Below, piece by piece: positions 43,873-53,743 of a stretch of 64,000 nucleotides of DNA. Below the pieces are notes generated by a model. The model saw only the letters and a program-made list of their open reading frames with translations. It ran no database searches and had not been told where the DNA came from. Position 1 is the stretch's first letter. Every line of letters begins with the position of its first letter. Source of the DNA: Oceanobacillus sojae (lineage in GTDB: Bacteria > Bacillota > Bacilli > Bacillales > Amphibacillaceae); the NCBI RefSeq assembly GCF_900162665.1, contig NZ_LT727812.1, positions 700,865-764,864 of the forward strand. The letters are read 5' to 3'. A program made the position numbers and the translations under genes.

Positions 43873-44643
43873 TTAACGGCTTGTATATCCGGCATCAGCA
43901 TGAATCACTGTTCCGGTAACATAAGAAGCCTGGTCAGATGCTAACCATAAACTTGCTTCAGCAATTTCTTCAGGTTGACCAAATCGGCCTAATAAGCTAA
44001 GCTGTGGAGCAAATTCTTCTTTTGTTTGGCCAGTTTCTTCTAATGAACCTCTTAACATTGGTGTATCAATTGCTCCAGGAGCTACTGAGTTCACTCGAAT
44101 GTTTTTATCTCCGTTTTCCAATGCAGCAACCTTTGTCATGCCTACTACCCCATGTTTTGCGGCAACATAAGCGATGTTATTAGGTTGCGGGCGAAAGCCG
44201 CTGACAGAAGAGATATTAACGATACTTCCGCCATTCCCTTGTTTAATCATTTGCTGCAGCTCATATTTCATACATAAAGCTGTTCCGGTCAAGTCAATGG
44301 AAATTAGTTTATCCCAATAGGCTTCATCAAACTCAGCCGCAGGAGCATTGTCAGGTGTTAATGCAGCATTATTAACCGCTACATCAAGACTGCCATATTT
44401 TTCAACTGTTTCTGCAACCATAGCTTGTACCTGATCGGATTTAGAAATATCTACTTTTACAAAGTGGGCAGTACCACCATTCGCTTCGATTTCAGCAACG
44501 GCTTCTTTTCCTTTTTCTTCATTAAAATCGGCAACGACAACTTTTGCCTTTGCATCTGCAAACAGTTTGGCTGTTGCAAGTCCCATTCCCATTGCTGAAC
44601 CTGTTACAATTGCTACTTTACCTTCTAAAACAGGAAATGTCAT
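43873..44643 (-). CDS. SDR-family dehydrogenase, second of a tandem pair
   Basis: A 256-residue short-chain dehydrogenase with VAIVTGSAMGMG (cofactor), NNAALTP, SSVSGF and the catalytic YVAAKHG. The C-terminus has QASYVTGTVIHADAGY. The Asp in VVVADFNEEK after strand 2 suggests NAD(H) preference. Its neighbour 30 bases upstream is another 256-residue SDR, so the two probably act in one pathway or form a mixed tetramer; that is inferred. Substrate unknown. Confidence 0.9.
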   Translation of the reverse strand: MTFPVLEGKVAIVTGSAMGMGLATAKLFADAKAKVVVADFNEEKGKEAVAEIEANGGTAHFVKVDISKSDQVQAMVAETVEKYGSLDVAVNNAALTPDNAPAAEFDEAYWDKLISIDLTGTALCMKYELQQMIKQGNGGSIVNISSVSGFRPQPNNIAYVAAKHGVVGMTKVAALENGDKNIRVNSVAPGAIDTPMLRGSLEETGQTKEEFAPQLSLLGRFGQPEEIAEASLWLASDQASYVTGTVIHADAGYTSR

Positions 44644-44673
44644 AAAAAAAATCCCTCCAAATTTTATTTATTT

Positions 44674-45444
44674 TTAAACGGATGTTGCCCCTTGACCGCC
44701 GTCTATTCTGTAATATGATCCACTGATAAAGGATGCCTTCTCAGAGGATAAAAATACCATTAAATCAGCAATTTCTTCAGCAGTTGCATAGCGATTCATC
44801 GGAACAGAAGCTTCAAATGCTGTTCTTGCTTCTTCTGCCTTGTCTCCCATCGCATTTTTCTCAATGCTGCGCATCATTTGTGTATTAACACCGGATGGAG
44901 CTACTGCATTGACGCGGACACCAAACTCAGCCATTTCTAATGCTGCTGTTTTGTTCAAACCAATGACTGCATGTTTAGATGCAACATAAGCACTCATGCC
45001 TGGTGCTCCTAGCAATCCGCCATTGGAAGCTGTATTAACAACTGCTCCTGATTTTTGCTCTTTCATTATTTCTAATACATATTTCAAGCCGAAGAATACT
45101 CCCATTGTGTTCACACCGAATACATTTTTGAAATTTTCTTCTGTTTGTTCAGTTATATTTTTAAATTCACCATTGATTCCAGCATTGTTTACAAATACAT
45201 CAATTCTTCCGTAATGCTCTTTCGTTTTTTGAACATATGCTTTCACTTCATCTTCTACAGAAACGTTTGCTGTCAGCAACAGCTTGTCCTTTGCATCCAC
45301 AGATGCCGCTGCTTTTTCTAAAGACTCCCGCTTTAGGTCAACCAAAGCTAATTTTGCCCCTTCTTTCGCAAATGCTTTTGCAGCTGCGGTACCAATACCA
45401 CCAGCTGCACCAGTGATTAGAACGACTTTATTTTCAAATTGCAT
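44674..45444 (-). CDS. SDR-family dehydrogenase, first of a tandem pair
   Basis: A 256-residue classical SDR with VVLITGAAGGIG, LALVDLKRESLEK (acidic residue, NAD type), NNAGINGE, ASNGGLLGA and YVASKHA. It ends with SGSYYRIDGG. It is first in the pair with the SDR at 43873, in one transcript ended by the terminator near 43819. The two proteins are alike in length but clearly different in sequence, so this is an old duplication or a functional pair, not a recent copy. Confidence 0.9.
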   Translation of the reverse strand: MQFENKVVLITGAAGGIGTAAAKAFAKEGAKLALVDLKRESLEKAAASVDAKDKLLLTANVSVEDEVKAYVQKTKEHYGRIDVFVNNAGINGEFKNITEQTEENFKNVFGVNTMGVFFGLKYVLEIMKEQKSGAVVNTASNGGLLGAPGMSAYVASKHAVIGLNKTAALEMAEFGVRVNAVAPSGVNTQMMRSIEKNAMGDKAEEARTAFEASVPMNRYATAEEIADLMVFLSSEKASFISGSYYRIDGGQGATSV

Positions 45445-45760
45445 TATAATAATTCTCCTTTGTACTGATTATAAGACTGTCATCAACTGAAATGGGAGTT
45501 GTATGGATAATATGTGTGTTTAATCAGAAAACAATCTGCTATAGTCAACATTTTTTGTTTTCATATATTATTCCCTTTAAAAGAAGTTATAAAACATATA
45601 TTCATTCGGTCCGGTATATTGAGGAAGTGTAAGAAGTTGTTGATGATAAGTTGATTAGGTTGAATGAGAATACAAAGAGGATGAATTGGCAAAAAATATT
45701 GATATGAAAAGGATAAATAATCCCCCACTTTTTAAAAGATTAGCCAGTTTGTTGAAACAC
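45445..45760. other. intergenic region, no gene recognised
   Basis: About 316 AT-rich bases between the SDR pair and a GNAT gene. It should contain the promoter of the SDR operon near 45470-45540. Short frames such as that around 45620 lack ribosome sites. No hairpin or repeat worth naming was seen. Confidence 0.6.
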
Positions 45761-46228
45761 TTACCCTAAACAGTCATATTTCATTTTAAAAAACTCAAAC
45801 TGGCTTCCGTTTATATCTTGCATATAAGTCCCATCGGTTTCAAAACCAGCCCTTTGATAGACTTTTATGGCTCTTTCGTTAAAAGTAGCAACCGCAAGTT
45901 TTATTTCATTGGGATTATATTTTAATATTGCATAACGCATTCCAGCCCTTAAAAATTCTAATCCCATTCCGTTTCCGGTTAATTCTGGTTTCATTCCTAA
46001 CCCAATAACAACAAAATCTCCTTCATTTTCAAAATAAAAGAACCCTACTTCCTCATCGTCTTTTTTGACTGTGTAATATTTTTCTCCACGTTCTTGAGGG
46101 CTCAAAAGTTCTGCCAGATCCTCTTCATCAGCTTCAAAATCATAAAAAGAATATTCCCCTTCATAATGCCAGTTTAAAGCAATTTTTTCAGCCTGTTTTT
46201 GTGACATTTTTTTAAAATTATACTTCAT
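45761..46228 (-). CDS. GNAT-family N-acetyltransferase
   Basis: A 155-residue GNAT with GLGMKPELTGNGMGLEFLRA as the acetyl-CoA region and RAIKVYQRAGFETDGTYMQD at the end. The N-terminal half contains WHYEGEYSFYDF and an acidic loop, typical of RimI-like small acetyltransferases of Bacillus. GGAGGAGA precedes the ATG. It is single, downstream of the TetR gene at 46362. Acceptor unknown. Confidence 0.87.
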   Translation of the reverse strand: MKYNFKKMSQKQAEKIALNWHYEGEYSFYDFEADEEDLAELLSPQERGEKYYTVKKDDEEVGFFYFENEGDFVVIGLGMKPELTGNGMGLEFLRAGMRYAILKYNPNEIKLAVATFNERAIKVYQRAGFETDGTYMQDINGSQFEFFKMKYDCLG

Positions 46229-46361
46229 GATATCTCCTCCAATTATCTCTCTCTATTCTTCCACAATCTTGTCCAATCGCTCTGTTAAGTCTGTTGATAC
46301 TGAATTTAACTTCACTCAGAAAAAATGTATACTCCTTTTCAGGAAATTTAACAGCTCCGCA

Positions 46362-46958
46362 TTACTGTAAAATAGACTTAAGATGATAATTTAAAGTCGC
46401 AATCATTTCTTCACGTGTAAACTGCTCCGGATTTAATAAGTGATGCATCGCCATCCCATCGACAATTGCATGGAGCCGGTTAACCTCCAATCCCAGGTCA
46501 AGCTCCTTCTTGGCAATTTCAAATAATTGCAATGCCTGAACAACGTTTTTCAATCCTTGGTGTATGTCTTGGTATACTTTATTGCTCAATTCCTGTAGCG
46601 TTTTATCGACCAGAACCTTTGCGGAAAAAGCCAGCCATACCTCCATTTCTATTTTTCTCTCTTCATCAACAGGCAGTATTTCACATATCCCTTCTGTCAC
46701 AAATTCCAATGGATTCTGTTCTTTTGAAAACTTCCTTTCTTTAGCTCTTTGCATTACTCTTTCTGATACAAGCTCCATGGAAAAATGCAGCAATTCCGAC
46801 TGTGATGCGAAATAATGTCTTACAGCACCAACCGAGAAATCAGAAGCCTGCGCGATTTTTCTCACTGTTGCTTGCTCAATCCCTTCTTCCACAATGACCT
46901 TCCATGTTGTTTCTGCGATTTGAATTTTACGTTTTTGATGATCTACTTTTTTTGGCAT
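46362..46958 (-). CDS. TetR-family regulator (BetI-like C-terminal domain)
   Basis: A 198-residue regulator with an N-terminal helix-turn-helix (about 8-55: EEGIEQATVRKIAQASDFSV, then GAVRHYFASQSELL) and a C-terminal domain resembling the BetI-type (TetR_C_6) group. It is divergent from a membrane-protein gene with 94 bases between, holding a 28-bp near-perfect palindrome that very likely is its operator. No clear ribosome site precedes the ATG. It probably represses itself and the two membrane-protein genes. Confidence 0.9.
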   Translation of the reverse strand: MPKKVDHQKRKIQIAETTWKVIVEEGIEQATVRKIAQASDFSVGAVRHYFASQSELLHFSMELVSERVMQRAKERKFSKEQNPLEFVTEGICEILPVDEERKIEMEVWLAFSAKVLVDKTLQELSNKVYQDIHQGLKNVVQALQLFEIAKKELDLGLEVNRLHAIVDGMAMHHLLNPEQFTREEMIATLNYHLKSILQ

Positions 46959-47004
46959 ATTTTTATTTTAGCACTCTTGTATTAAATAAACAATTATGCT
47001 ACAT

Positions 47005-47032
47005 TTAATTTAATACAGTTGTACTAAATTAA
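47005..47032. promoter_or_regulatory. 28-bp palindrome, probable TetR operator
   Basis: The half TTAATTTAATACAG is mirrored by TTGTACTAAATTAA: 24 of 28 positions obey the symmetry, the exceptions being two complementary position pairs. It sits between the divergent TetR and membrane-protein genes, 20 bases before the latter's start. A similar TGTATTAAAT half occurs near 46978. Confidence 0.75.
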
Positions 47033-47052
47033 GTGGTGAGGATGTGTTTTAT

Positions 47053-47586
47053 ATGATCGGTTGGCTGATTATAGCCTGTGAGATTGGATTTTGGTTCTTT
47101 GTTTTAGCTGGATTGGGATCCAGATATATAATGAAAAAGAAGAAATTGGGGACATTTCTGCTAATATGTACACCATTTGTGGACCTTATATTGCTTATTG
47201 TAACTATATTTGACTTAAAAAATGGAGCTGTTGCTACTGCGATGCACGGATTAGCTGCAGTTTATATTGGGGTAAGTATAGCCTTTGGCCATCGGATGAT
47301 TCAATGGGCAGACGGCCATTTTAATTATCGGTTTGGAAATGGGAATAAACCATTAAAAATTAAGTATGGAAAAGCGCATGCCAGAAAAGAACGTAAAGCA
47401 TGGTACCGTCATTTGCTCTCCCTGATAATTGGTGGAGGAATCTTAATAAGTATTATTTTCTATATTAACAATTCTCATCAAACGGAGGCATTAATGCAGA
47501 TAATGCTGCTCTGGTCTCTGATTGTGGTCATCGATTTTTTCATAAGCTTCAGTTATACGCTTTTTCCGAAGAAGCAAAAGACATGA
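47053..47586 (+). CDS. integral membrane protein, YmcC-like
   Basis: A protein of about 177 residues with four hydrophobic helices (about 2-22, 30-52, 62-80, 125-150) and a basic, water-soluble loop between helices three and four (KIKYGKAHARKERKAWYRH). It resembles YmcC of B. subtilis, whose role is unknown. The ATG at 47053 is nine bases after GAGGAT and preferred to a GTG at 47044. Immediately behind the TetR operator, so likely repressed by that regulator. Confidence 0.75.
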   Translation: MIGWLIIACEIGFWFFVLAGLGSRYIMKKKKLGTFLLICTPFVDLILLIVTIFDLKNGAVATAMHGLAAVYIGVSIAFGHRMIQWADGHFNYRFGNGNKPLKIKYGKAHARKERKAWYRHLLSLIIGGGILISIIFYINNSHQTEALMQIMLLWSLIVVIDFFISFSYTLFPKKQKT

Positions 47587-47698
47587 TAAAGTATTGAAGA
47601 AAAGATTACTGGTGGGAATAGGCAGCATATTGTATGAGTGAATCAATGATGCTGCGGATATTAAACACCAAAAAAATATTCATTACGGGAGGATTTAA

Positions 47699-48220
47699 AT
47701 GGATATAAATATATTGATTTGGTCTTTTTTAATTATTTTCATGCTTCATAACTTTGAAGAAATCATCATGATAGAAAACTGGTTTCATAAAAAGTATCCA
47801 AAAATCCGTGAACGTATACCACCTTTTGTCATTAAAGAATTAGAGAAAACAAAAAATACAACAGCCGTTCAATTTTCTATTGTGGTGTGCCTTCTTTCTA
47901 TAGTGGCAGCGGCCATCGTATTAGTTACAGTTATTACAGACCAATATTTTTTATTTTTTGGTTTAAACATTGTTTTTGCTTTAAATATCTTTACTCATCC
48001 CCTTCAATCCATATTGCTGAAATGTTATGTCCCGGGTTTATGGACAACATTATTACTCATTATTCCCTATAATATTATTGTTTATATGCAGTTTTATGCT
48101 CAAGATATCTTGAATTTAACTACGGGTGTTTACTCATTGTTCGTGATTATACCGTTTATTCCGATGTTTCTTTTAAGCCATTGGGTTGCGAAAAAGTTGG
48201 CGTTCCACTTAGAAAGATAG
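47699..48220 (+). CDS. HXXEE-domain membrane protein
   Basis: A 173-residue membrane protein with the HXXEE family signature LHNFEE near residues 17-22, close to a first helix, followed by three to four more helices. The conserved His and Glu pair could bind a metal. The family's function is unknown. GGGAGG precedes the ATG. It lies 112 bases downstream of the YmcC-like gene and may be in the same TetR-controlled transcript. A terminator follows. Confidence 0.82.
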   Translation: MDINILIWSFLIIFMLHNFEEIIMIENWFHKKYPKIRERIPPFVIKELEKTKNTTAVQFSIVVCLLSIVAAAIVLVTVITDQYFLFFGLNIVFALNIFTHPLQSILLKCYVPGLWTTLLLIIPYNIIVYMQFYAQDILNLTTGVYSLFVIIPFIPMFLLSHWVAKKLAFHLER

Positions 48221-48288
48221 TTTTTTTGAATAATAATTTTATAATCAATTATTTCCACAACAAATAGCAAACCAATCCAAACATAAAA

Positions 48289-48328
48289 AAATAACGGACT
48301 TCTTAAAAATACAAAAAGCCCGTTATTT
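48289..48328. terminator. terminator between HXXEE and aspA genes
   Basis: AAATAACGG pairs with CCGTTATTT over a loop of about 20 bases. It lies between convergent genes and may serve both. Confidence 0.7.
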
Positions 48329-48340
48329 ATTTATGGAGAC

Positions 48341-49765
48341 TTATTTATTTACCAGAAACTCGTTCCCGGCAATCCCAGGTGTAGTCATCTCTTTTGGATC
48401 CAGGATCGTATCCAATTCCTTCTCTGATAAAAGGTCATGTGCCTTGCAGATTTCTTTAATAGTCAGGCCTGTTTCAATTGCCTGCTTGACTACCTTGGAA
48501 GCTGTTTCATATCCTAAATGTGGATTCAATGCAGTGATGATACCATAGCTTTCTTCCACATACTCACGGCATTTCTCTACATTGGCTTCTACACCGCTTA
48601 TTGCGTAGCGCGTAAACACATCTAAGCCATTATCCATTATTTTAAGAGACTGCAGCAAATTAAAAATGATAACAGGTCCCATCACATTTAACTCAAATTG
48701 CCCGGCCTCGGATGCCATACAAATCGACTGGTCATTACCCGCGACTTGAAAAGCGACCTGATTTACCACTTCAATCATGACCGGGTTTACTTTCCCAGGC
48801 ATAATGGAAGAACCCGGCTGCTTTGCTGGAAGAATGATTTCCTGAAGACCTGTCATTGGCCCGGATGCCATTAAACGTAAATCGTTACAAATTTTGGACA
48901 TATTCATTGCCGATACTTTCAGTGCCGCTGATAATGCTGTATAAGCATCTGTATTCTGTGTACCATCCACTAAGTTTTTCGCTGAATGGAGCTTTACTCC
49001 AAGCTGTGCGGATAACTGTGTGACAGCCTTTTCCATATATTCAGGTTTTGCATTAAGACCTGTTCCGACAGCTGTTGCACCAATGTTGACCGTGAGCAGT
49101 GCCTCCGCCGCCTGCGTAATTCTTTTAATATCGCGGCCGACCACTTCTGAATATGCGCTGAATTCCTGGCCTAACAGGATAGGTACTGCATCCTGCAGAT
49201 GGGTTCTTCCCATTTTCAATACACCCTGAAATTCCGCTTCTTTCTTCAGCAGTTCTTTTTCCAATCTCTTTAAGGTCGTGACCAATTCCTGAGCCATACG
49301 ATAAGACGCTATTTTTAAAGCGGTTGGTATCGTATCATTCGTAGATTGGGACATGTTGACATGCGTATTAGGCGAACAGAAATTGTACTCGCCTCTTTCT
49401 TTCCCCAATATTTCCAAAGCACGATTGGCCAAAACCTCATTCATGTTCATATTAATGGAGGTGCCTGCTCCCCCCTGGATAGAATCCACAACAAACTGAT
49501 CCAGCAGTTTTCCTTCCATCACTTCATCGGCAGCGCTTACAATAGCTTTCCCAATAACTTCTGGCAGCATTTCAGTGTGCATATTGGCCAGTGCCGCTGC
49601 TTTTTTCACCTCAGCAAGCGCAAGAATCAGCTCTTTATGAACTGGAATTCCCGTAATAGGAAAATTCTCTAGAGCGCGTACTGTTTGAACGCCATAATAG
49701 GCATCCTGAGAAATCGTTTTTTGACCCAAAGAGTCTTTTTCCGTTCTAAATCCTGTTTTTTTCAT
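48341..49765 (-). CDS. aspA: aspartate ammonia-lyase
   Basis: A 474-residue fumarase/aspartase superfamily enzyme that splits L-aspartate to fumarate and ammonia. The signature GSSIMPGKVNP is near residue 320, the flexible catalytic loop with its Ser is here, and earlier SQSTNDTIPTALK and GGAGTSINMNMN mark substrate-binding regions. ACTALNP-like ALNPHLGYE follows. AGGAAG precedes the ATG. In B. subtilis aspA is paired with ansA; here it is single, with an isoaspartyl dipeptidase operon elsewhere in this window. Confidence 0.95.
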   Translation of the reverse strand: MKKTGFRTEKDSLGQKTISQDAYYGVQTVRALENFPITGIPVHKELILALAEVKKAAALANMHTEMLPEVIGKAIVSAADEVMEGKLLDQFVVDSIQGGAGTSINMNMNEVLANRALEILGKERGEYNFCSPNTHVNMSQSTNDTIPTALKIASYRMAQELVTTLKRLEKELLKKEAEFQGVLKMGRTHLQDAVPILLGQEFSAYSEVVGRDIKRITQAAEALLTVNIGATAVGTGLNAKPEYMEKAVTQLSAQLGVKLHSAKNLVDGTQNTDAYTALSAALKVSAMNMSKICNDLRLMASGPMTGLQEIILPAKQPGSSIMPGKVNPVMIEVVNQVAFQVAGNDQSICMASEAGQFELNVMGPVIIFNLLQSLKIMDNGLDVFTRYAISGVEANVEKCREYVEESYGIITALNPHLGYETASKVVKQAIETGLTIKEICKAHDLLSEKELDTILDPKEMTTPGIAGNEFLVNK

Positions 49766-49980
49766 TATCTACACTTCCTGTACAAATACTAATCTATCAC
49801 GTTCATTATACTATCAAAAACAAATAATTCCTACCATCCTTTTTAATCATATCCTTTTCGCACGGCCTGCTTTATTCCCGTCTTTTTTTAGAATACGATA
49901 CATTATTAATTCACATGCGATAAAATAAAATCACTACATTTCTGTTTGATTTCCTGAATAATTGACCTCGTTACCCTTGT

Positions 49981-51267
49981 TTATATTTTTTTGGCTTCAA
50001 TTAATTTTATTTGATATCTGTCCACTTTTTTCACTGTAAAATGGTAGTTATCGTATTCAATCGTTAAACCGGTTTTTGCTTCACCCAGCTGGTTAAAAAT
50101 CCAACCGCCAATCGTATCGAGTTCATCATCATTAATTTCCGTCCCCAGTAATTCGTTTGTATCCGAAATGAGCAGCCTGCCATTCAGTAAATACGTATCC
50201 TCGCCTGTTCGCTGCATCATTGGTATTTCATCTGTATCAAGTTCATCCTGTATCTCACCAAAAATTTCCTCGATAATATCTTCAACCGTAACAAGACCGG
50301 CTGTTCCACCGTACTCATCGACAACAATGGCCATATAACTGTGTTCCTTTTGCATTTTAGTGAGTACTTCATGGACCGGTGTATTTTCAGCAACGTGAAC
50401 AATTGGTTTAATATACCCTTTAAAATCCTCTTTTGGTGTTTCATTAAGAAAATCATTAAAAAATTCTTTCGTGTTTATTACTCCGATAATTTGGTCTTTA
50501 TCCTCTTCCGCAACAGGATATCTTGTATATTTTTCTTTTTTTAGGACCTCCAGATTTTCTTCGTACGTATTGTCGTTATAAATACAGGCGATTTCTGTTC
50601 TCGGAACCATGACTTCCTTTGCCACCCGTTCGTCAAAATCAAAAACATTTTTTAAGTAACCCATTTCCGAAGCATTAATTTCCCCGCTTTGATAGCTGGA
50701 TGATAAGATCGTGCGAACTTCCTCTTCTGAATAAACCTCCCCATTTTCCGTTGCAGGCGGCAGGCCAAACAGACCAACTAAAAAACGGGAGGCTCCATTT
50801 AATGTCCAGATGAATGGATACATAACCTTATTAAAAATAATTAATAACGGAGAAACCAATAAACTGACTGCCTCTGTTTTTTGGATGGAGAATGATTTTG
50901 GGGCCAGCTCACCGATGACAACGTGCAAGAAGGTAATGATACCAAATCCAATAATAACAGACACTGTAGATACAACTGCATCTGAAAGTCCTAGTAAAGC
51001 AAATAATGGACGAATCAGATGAGCAACTGCCGGCTCCCCTAACCAGCCAATCCCAAGCGAGGTAACTGTTATACCTAATTGACAGGCAGCTAAGTAACCA
51101 TCTAGATTACCTGTAACCTTTTCAACAGCTTTTGCCCCTGGCTTGCCCTGCGCTACTAATTCGTCAACTCTTGACTTTCTCACTCTGACGATTGCAAACT
51201 CTGTTGCAACGAAAAATGACGATATTAAAATCAAAATAATAACCATGATAAGACTGAATATATCCAA
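49981..51267 (-). CDS. CNNM/CorC-family membrane protein (hemolysin-like)
   Basis: A protein of about 428 residues: a CNNM transmembrane domain of four helices (about 1-190, ATEFAIVRVRKSR, GITVTSLGIGWLGEP), two CBS domains (about 205-325) and a CorC/HlyC domain (about 340-420). Such proteins take part in Mg2+ or other ion handling. I choose the TTG at 51267 because typical proteins begin at that point; an AAGGAG is four bases away and is covered by a hairpin. The frame stays open further to 51336 without a better start. Confidence 0.88.
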   Translation of the reverse strand: MDIFSLIMVIILILISSFFVATEFAIVRVRKSRVDELVAQGKPGAKAVEKVTGNLDGYLAACQLGITVTSLGIGWLGEPAVAHLIRPLFALLGLSDAVVSTVSVIIGFGIITFLHVVIGELAPKSFSIQKTEAVSLLVSPLLIIFNKVMYPFIWTLNGASRFLVGLFGLPPATENGEVYSEEEVRTILSSSYQSGEINASEMGYLKNVFDFDERVAKEVMVPRTEIACIYNDNTYEENLEVLKKEKYTRYPVAEEDKDQIIGVINTKEFFNDFLNETPKEDFKGYIKPIVHVAENTPVHEVLTKMQKEHSYMAIVVDEYGGTAGLVTVEDIIEEIFGEIQDELDTDEIPMMQRTGEDTYLLNGRLLISDTNELLGTEINDDELDTIGGWIFNQLGEAKTGLTIEYDNYHFTVKKVDRYQIKLIEAKKI

Positions 51268-51273
51268 AATGCT

Positions 51274-51295
51274 CCTTACACAGAAATATGTAAGG
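51274..51295 (-). promoter_or_regulatory. hairpin over the CNNM ribosome site
   Basis: CCTTACA pairs with TGTAAGG around an eight-base loop; the second arm contains the AAGG of the CNNM ribosome site. A second GGAGGTGAAA lies just upstream, with a short frame from GTG to TAA that ends in the hairpin. Translation there could open the stem. This is seen pairing only, no known riboswitch. Confidence 0.35.
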
Positions 51296-51672
51296 ATTTC
51301 ACCTCCGAATGAAATAGATTTAATTAACAATGTCACTTATTATTAAGTTTAATAAATAGATAAATGAGCTTTGCACACACCTATAAATATTTTTATACCT
51401 GTTTAATTATTTTACATTCTTATCATCATATCGATAATTGGAAGAAGAGCGTTTTCCTTTTAACGGCTTCCACTTCCATTACCTGTACTTAAATTATATA
51501 GTAAATGTAAAAAAGCTCACAGTATAACGTAATTGTTTAAAAGCATTTCCAACATTGTACAATACATACACCAGCACGCTTCTTATTATTTATAATTCTC
51601 ATATAAAGCTATTTTCCTTATTCTTTATTCCATTAATTTGGAGCTTTTGATTTTTTTTTAAAATTTGATACA

Positions 51673-51730
51673 ATGGCGTTGCCAAGCCGGAATTGCGACA
51701 CTTCAGCCGCCGAATGATTTTTGCGGAAAA
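51673..51730 (+). promoter_or_regulatory. GC-rich leader of unknown type
   Basis: Within very AT-rich DNA lies a GC-rich stretch beginning GGCGTTGCCAAGCCGG, then CAGCCGCCGAATG and GCGGAAAAG, directly before a small membrane-protein gene. GGC/GCC and CCGC/GCGG pairs can form. It resembles a short structured leader but matches no riboswitch I know. Confidence 0.3.
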
Positions 51731-51744
51731 GAGAGGAGAATTTG

Positions 51745-51948
51745 TTGGTTAACTTATTGGAAAACATATACCAATTATCTGGATTAGCCTTATTGATTTG
51801 TGCCATTTATTATTATTTCCATTTAAAAAAAATCAAAAAGGAAAGAAAATTAACGCCTGTTGAACTGACGGTTTACATCGTAACTCAAATAGCAGGTATT
51901 CTATGGGCAGTAAGTAATTTGCTTCTTTTTTTAGATAGAAATTATTAA
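51745..51948 (+). CDS. small membrane protein (67 aa)
   Basis: The frame is open from 51721, but GAGAGGAG (51731-51738) requires a start at one of two adjacent TTGs; the second (51745) has six-base spacing. The product has two helices (about 10-27 and 44-63) with a basic loop KKIKKERK between. It is monocistronic, with a GC-rich leader and a strong terminator. No family recognised. Confidence 0.65.
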   Translation: MVNLLENIYQLSGLALLICAIYYYFHLKKIKKERKLTPVELTVYIVTQIAGILWAVSNLLLFLDRNY

Positions 51949-51985
51949 AGGACGGTTATGGCTTCATTATGCCATACCGTCCTTT
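51947..51985 (+). terminator. terminator after the small membrane protein
   Basis: AAAGGACGGTATGG-type arms: AAAGGACGGTTATGG with CCATACCGTCCTTT, followed by TATT. One base is bulged. Confidence 0.85.
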
Positions 51986-52023
51986 TATTGAATAAACTAC
52001 TTATTATATTCGTCCAAAAAACA

Positions 52024-52904
<881 letters not shown>

Positions 52905-53094
52905 TCACTTTTCATTTATTTTATTATCCGTATACCTTATAGATTTTATCACAAAGTGCATGTTTATTTCTTTAGCAAAAAATCCATAAAAAAATAGTTT
53001 GTAAATTTTTTTAAATAAGATAAGCTCACAAAACAAATCCCTTTGAATATTTGATCAGGTTCCATGCAAACTAATAGAAATAGGGGTGAACCAT

Positions 53095-53550
53095 ATGAAC
53101 TTTATAAAGGTATTTATCTTCTTCACTTTTTTATCATTTCTATTATTTCCTATCAGTGGGATAGCATCAGCACTTGAAAAATTGCCATCATCGGAGAAAA
53201 CGGATCAATGGGAAATATTGATTGATAAGCCTAAGAATGAAGATGTTGAACCGAAACCTGATGTCTACAATATCTACAGTATGGATGTTCAGTATATTGG
53301 TAATGAAAATATCAAATTGGAAAGAGTGGAAGCTTACAGAGATGATCCAAATTCTTCGTATGATTTTGAATTGTTTACTGTTGCTGATATGGATGATGTA
53401 AAAATTGATAAGAATAGTAAACAGCCAATCTTTAGTCATCAAAATTTTCCATTCTCAGTTCAGGCTAAGAAATTGAAGGTTATTATTACCTGGGCAAATG
53501 AAGGAGATTCTGCCCGTAAGTACAGAGAAGAATTTATCTTTAAACAGTAA
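53095..53550 (+). CDS. secreted protein of unknown function
   Basis: A 151-residue protein with a signal peptide (hydrophobic to about residue 22, likely cut after SGIASA). The mature part is strand-rich: VQYIGNENIKLERVEAYRD and KLKVIITWANEGDSARKYRE, suggesting a small beta domain. The ATG at 53095 follows GGGGTG; a GTG nine bases before lies inside that site. It is single, with a good terminator. No family recognised. Confidence 0.7.
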   Translation: MNFIKVFIFFTFLSFLLFPISGIASALEKLPSSEKTDQWEILIDKPKNEDVEPKPDVYNIYSMDVQYIGNENIKLERVEAYRDDPNSSYDFELFTVADMDDVKIDKNSKQPIFSHQNFPFSVQAKKLKVIITWANEGDSARKYREEFIFKQ

Positions 53551-53608
53551 ATAGCAATTCAGGGGAACTCGCACTTTTTTTGAGGTTTTCTTAAGTGTCT
53601 GATTCATT

Positions 53609-53643
53609 GTGAAAGTAAGAGCTGCAGACATTCTTACTTTCAC
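53609..53643 (+). terminator. terminator after the secreted protein
   Basis: GTGAAAGTAAGA pairs perfectly with TCTTACTTTCAC and eight T follow shortly. Confidence 0.88.
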
Positions 53644-53743
53644 AATTTTTTTTGGTAACTGTCAATAAAATAGTCATTTCTTTCTGATTGTTTATAATCT
53701 ATCCCGAAAAAAGATTCAACATCCTGTCTGCAGTTTGGTACTG

